A DNA stretch of 64,000 nt from Methylobacterium sp. J-048. Its GTDB lineage: Bacteria > Pseudomonadota > Alphaproteobacteria > Rhizobiales > Beijerinckiaceae. A model generated the notes under the pieces. That model was not told the DNA's origin and did not search any database. It worked only from the letters and a program-made list of their open reading frames with translations. The position numbers and the translations under genes are program-made. Where the stretch lies: the NCBI RefSeq assembly GCF_022829515.1, contig NZ_JAKSYL010000185.1, forward strand, positions 51,376 through 115,375, written 5' to 3'. Below are positions 62,276 through 64,000 of the stretch, piece after piece (position 1 is the stretch's first letter; each line of letters starts with the position of its first letter).

Positions 62276-62932
62276 TCAGAATTCCATGTCGAGTTCCTCG
62301 ATCTCGTCCGGCTCGTCGGCGGCGGCCTCGGCCCATTCGATCATCAGCGGCCAGTGCAGGATCGTGTCCCGATAGGCCGCCGCCCGGGGCGGCAGCGCCA
62401 CGTCGTAGGTGCGGAACCGGGTGCAGACCGGGGCGTACAGGGCGTCGGCGAGGCCGGGCCGGTCGCCGAACAGGAACGGGCCGTCGTAACGGTCCAGGCA
62501 ATCGTCGAAGATCGTGACGATGCGTTCGATATCGGCCTTGGCGCCGTTGAACACCCGGAAGCCCGGATGGAAGGCGCGCAGGTTCATCGGCAGGGCCGAG
62601 CGCAAATTCACGAAGCCCGAATGCATCTCGCCGGCGATGGAGCGGCAATGGGCACGCTCGGCCACATCGTGCGGCAGGAAGCTCGCATCCGGAAAGGTCT
62701 CGCGGAGATATTCGGCGATGGCGAGGGTATCCCAGACCACCACGTCGCCGTGGCGCAGGCGCGGCACCAGGAAGGACGGCGACAGGTGTAGCAGCTCGGC
62801 GCGGCTGGTCGCATCGGTGCCCGACAGCACCTCGGTGTCGAAGGCGAGCCCGGCCATCCGGCAGATCAGCCAGCCCCGCAGGGACCAGGACGAGTAGTTG
62901 CGGCTGGAGATGGTGAGCGTGGCGGCGGTCAT
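62276..62932 (-). CDS. Glutathione S-transferase family protein
   Basis: A 218-residue GST-like protein: LTISSRNYSSWSLRGWLICR at the N-terminus (the SSWS serine is a probable catalytic residue), LSPSFLVPRLRHGDVVVWDT with ALPM, and a C-terminal helical domain with LFGDRPGLADALYAPVCTRF. This group is annotated as GST or maleylacetoacetate isomerase-like in many genomes. ATG at 62932 opens the domain. It precedes fdsG in the same direction, but the 256-base gap suggests separate transcripts. Confidence 0.87.
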   Translation of the reverse strand: MTAATLTISSRNYSSWSLRGWLICRMAGLAFDTEVLSGTDATSRAELLHLSPSFLVPRLRHGDVVVWDTLAIAEYLRETFPDASFLPHDVAERAHCRSIAGEMHSGFVNLRSALPMNLRAFHPGFRVFNGAKADIERIVTIFDDCLDRYDGPFLFGDRPGLADALYAPVCTRFRTYDVALPPRAAAYRDTILHWPLMIEWAEAAADEPDEIEELDMEF

Positions 62933-63047
62933 CGTCTTCACCCCGGGCGCGTCGCCGATCATGCGATCTGCGCAACCGGATCCAAGACTCATGCCGAAGC
63001 AAAGACTCGTGCCGATTCGATCCGGGCGAATCGCGATGCGTCGGATC

Positions 63048-63509
63048 TTACTCCCGTCGCAGCAGCGCGGCGACCTCCGCCTCCTCGGCCGCCGACAGCG
63101 TCCGGACCGGCGCGGCCGGCCGGCGGCGGGCGAGGCGCCAGATCCCGAAGCCGCCGAGCAGGACCGCCAGGATCGGGGTCAGCCACAGCAGCAGGGTGTG
63201 CGGGGCGAAGACCGGCCGCAGCAGCACGAACTCGCCGTAGCGGTCGACGACGTAGCGCAGAACCGCCGGGTCAGTGTCGCCCTTCTGCAGACGCTCGCGG
63301 ACGATCACACGCAGGTCCTTGGCGAGCGGCGCGTCGGAATCGTCGATCGACTGGTTCTGGCAGACGAGGCAGCGTAATTCCGAGGAAATCTCCCGGGCAC
63401 GATGCTCCAGCACCGGATCCTTCAGCACCTCGTCGGGCTGGACGGCGCGGGCGGGGGCAGCGAGCGAGAGCGTCGCAAAGACAGCCAAGGCGAGACGGAC
63501 CCGCGCCAT
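63048..63509 (-). CDS. ccmH: Cytochrome c maturation protein CcmH
   Basis: A 153-residue CcmH (CycL): signal peptide (MARVRLALAVFATLSLAAPA), the haem-ligation thiol motif LRCLVCQNQSIDDSDAPLA with both redox cysteines, and a C-terminal anchor (LLLWLTPILAVLLGGFGIWR). It reduces apocytochrome cysteines at the periplasmic face of the inner membrane. The first base of its ATG is the last base of a palindromic element (63509-63676), so the start region is set by the element border; in-frame translation of the element would extend the protein to 63743. Confidence 0.93.
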   Translation of the reverse strand: MARVRLALAVFATLSLAAPARAVQPDEVLKDPVLEHRAREISSELRCLVCQNQSIDDSDAPLAKDLRVIVRERLQKGDTDPAVLRYVVDRYGEFVLLRPVFAPHTLLLWLTPILAVLLGGFGIWRLARRRPAAPVRTLSAAEEAEVAALLRRE

Positions 63510-64000
63510 CCCTCCCCCCCCTGCGGGGGAGGGTACCCTGCGCAACAGGGGGGGAGAGGGGCAGCGCGACGGGTCAGGATATGATGAAGCCCGGCGCGAC
63601 TCGTCCGGCACCGTCGCTCCCCTCTCCCGACCCGGCCTGACGGCCGGCCCACCCTCCCCCGCGGAGGGGGGAGGGAGAGCGTCGGCGCCAGATGCCAGAA
63701 CCCCGGCCATCACTCGGCCGGGGTTCTCGCATCTGGCGCCCACGCTCTCCCTCCCCCCTCCGCGGGGGCGGGTGGGCCGGCCGCCAGGCAGGGTCGGGAG
63801 AGGGGAGCGACGGTGCCGGCCGAGTTGCGCCGGCCTTCATCATATCCTGACCCGTCGCGCCGCCCCTCTCCCCCCCTGTTGCGCACGGTAGCCTCCCCCC
63901 CAGGGGGGGGAGGCAGGGCGCGGGTCCGTCTCGCCTTGGCTGTCTTTGCGACGCTCTCGCTCGCTGCGCCAGCCGCCGCCGTCCGGCCCGCGGCGGGGCC
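63424..64000. repeat. Long inverted duplication centred at 63712
   Basis: Sequence left of 63712 is repeated as its reverse complement to the right, out to the window edge: left arm about 63424-63708, loop 63709-63715, right arm 63716-64000. In the 120 bases 63541-63660 I count seven mismatches against the mirrored arm. The left arm includes the first codons of ccmH; the right arm holds a second, opposite copy in which the start codon is destroyed (ATGGCG becomes CAGGGCG). Only mirrored sequence and no new gene occupies 63510-64000. It may be genuine or an assembly fold-back. Confidence 0.8.
63509..63676. repeat. MITE-like palindromic element abutting ccmH
   Basis: A second member of the family at 10943-11117. 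Termini of about 25 bases at 63509-63533 and 63652-63676 (core CCCTCCCCCGCGGAGGGGG); inner region with GTCGCTCCCCTCTCCCGA shared with the first copy. Its left edge coincides with the A of the ccmH start codon. An inverted copy lies in the right arm of the duplication (about 63748-63915). Confidence 0.7.

Noticed and set aside
63509..63743. N-terminal extension of ccmH through the palindromic element
   Set aside because: The signal peptide begins at 63509; translation of the element would bury it behind 78 low-complexity residues.

Overview
The window comes from a high-GC alphaproteobacterium, most probably Methylobacterium or Methylorubrum (Hyphomicrobiales). The main reasons are an NAD-linked, cysteine-type molybdenum/tungsten formate dehydrogenase in the order gamma-beta-alpha-delta (like fdh2CBAD of Methylorubrum extorquens) followed by an oxalate/formate-type carrier, a phosphoribulokinase/fructose-bisphosphatase cluster with a divergent CbbR/QscR-type LysR gene, two methyl-accepting chemotaxis proteins, and housekeeping genes typical of the order. 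Most of the window is ordinary, tightly packed chromosome. I saw no rRNA, tRNA, CRISPR array, insertion sequence or prophage.

Layout. 1-7.7 kb: the 5' part of a chemoreceptor gene, a quinone oxidoreductase, a hybrid histidine kinase, a GrpB-family gene and polA. 7.7-9.3 kb: two toxin-antitoxin pairs, HepT/MntA and HigB/HigA; the latter has a recognisable promoter and operator. 9.5-13.3 kb: a DNA-repair group made of a DUF4130-UdgX fusion, its partner radical-SAM protein, a truncated BrnA-like ORF and recX. 13.4-18.5 kb: a TAXI binding protein, glnD and grpE. 18.5-25.6 kb: a phospholipase-A2-like exported protein, an outer-membrane beta-barrel, two tiny coupled ORFs, a DUF6502/DUF5666 pair, ada, an AlgX-like SGNH protein and yebC. 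26-28 kb: a second chemoreceptor behind an AT-rich leader. 28.6-35.1 kb: the cbb-type genes (cbbY, rpe, Nudix, prk, fbp, cbbR) and an FAD reductase. 35-43.8 kb: transport, two LysR/GST-type groups, a lone receiver protein and an AI-2E exporter with an extra domain. 44-48 kb: a coupled ketopantoate-reductase-like gene and a YdiJ-type D-2-hydroxyacid dehydrogenase. 48.5-53.6 kb: rnr, DUF983, Nudix, MFS and rpmG with a clear terminator. 53.7-62 kb: the formate dehydrogenase region. 62.2-64 kb: a GST-like gene, ccmH, and a long inverted duplication that reaches the right edge.

How genes work together. Formate from C1 oxidation is converted to CO2 and NADH by FdsGBAD; the neighbouring carrier and LysR gene probably handle supply and control. 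Phosphoribulokinase and fructose bisphosphatase sit opposite their likely regulator with two LysR-type dyads between them, yet no RuBisCO gene is present in the window. The radical-SAM/UdgX pair is the best candidate for an incompletely described system: the partner enzyme is known only as a putative DNA modification or repair protein, and its junction with udgX carries a mobile palindromic element that is read in frame. The same element family abuts ccmH and lies inside the terminal inverted duplication.
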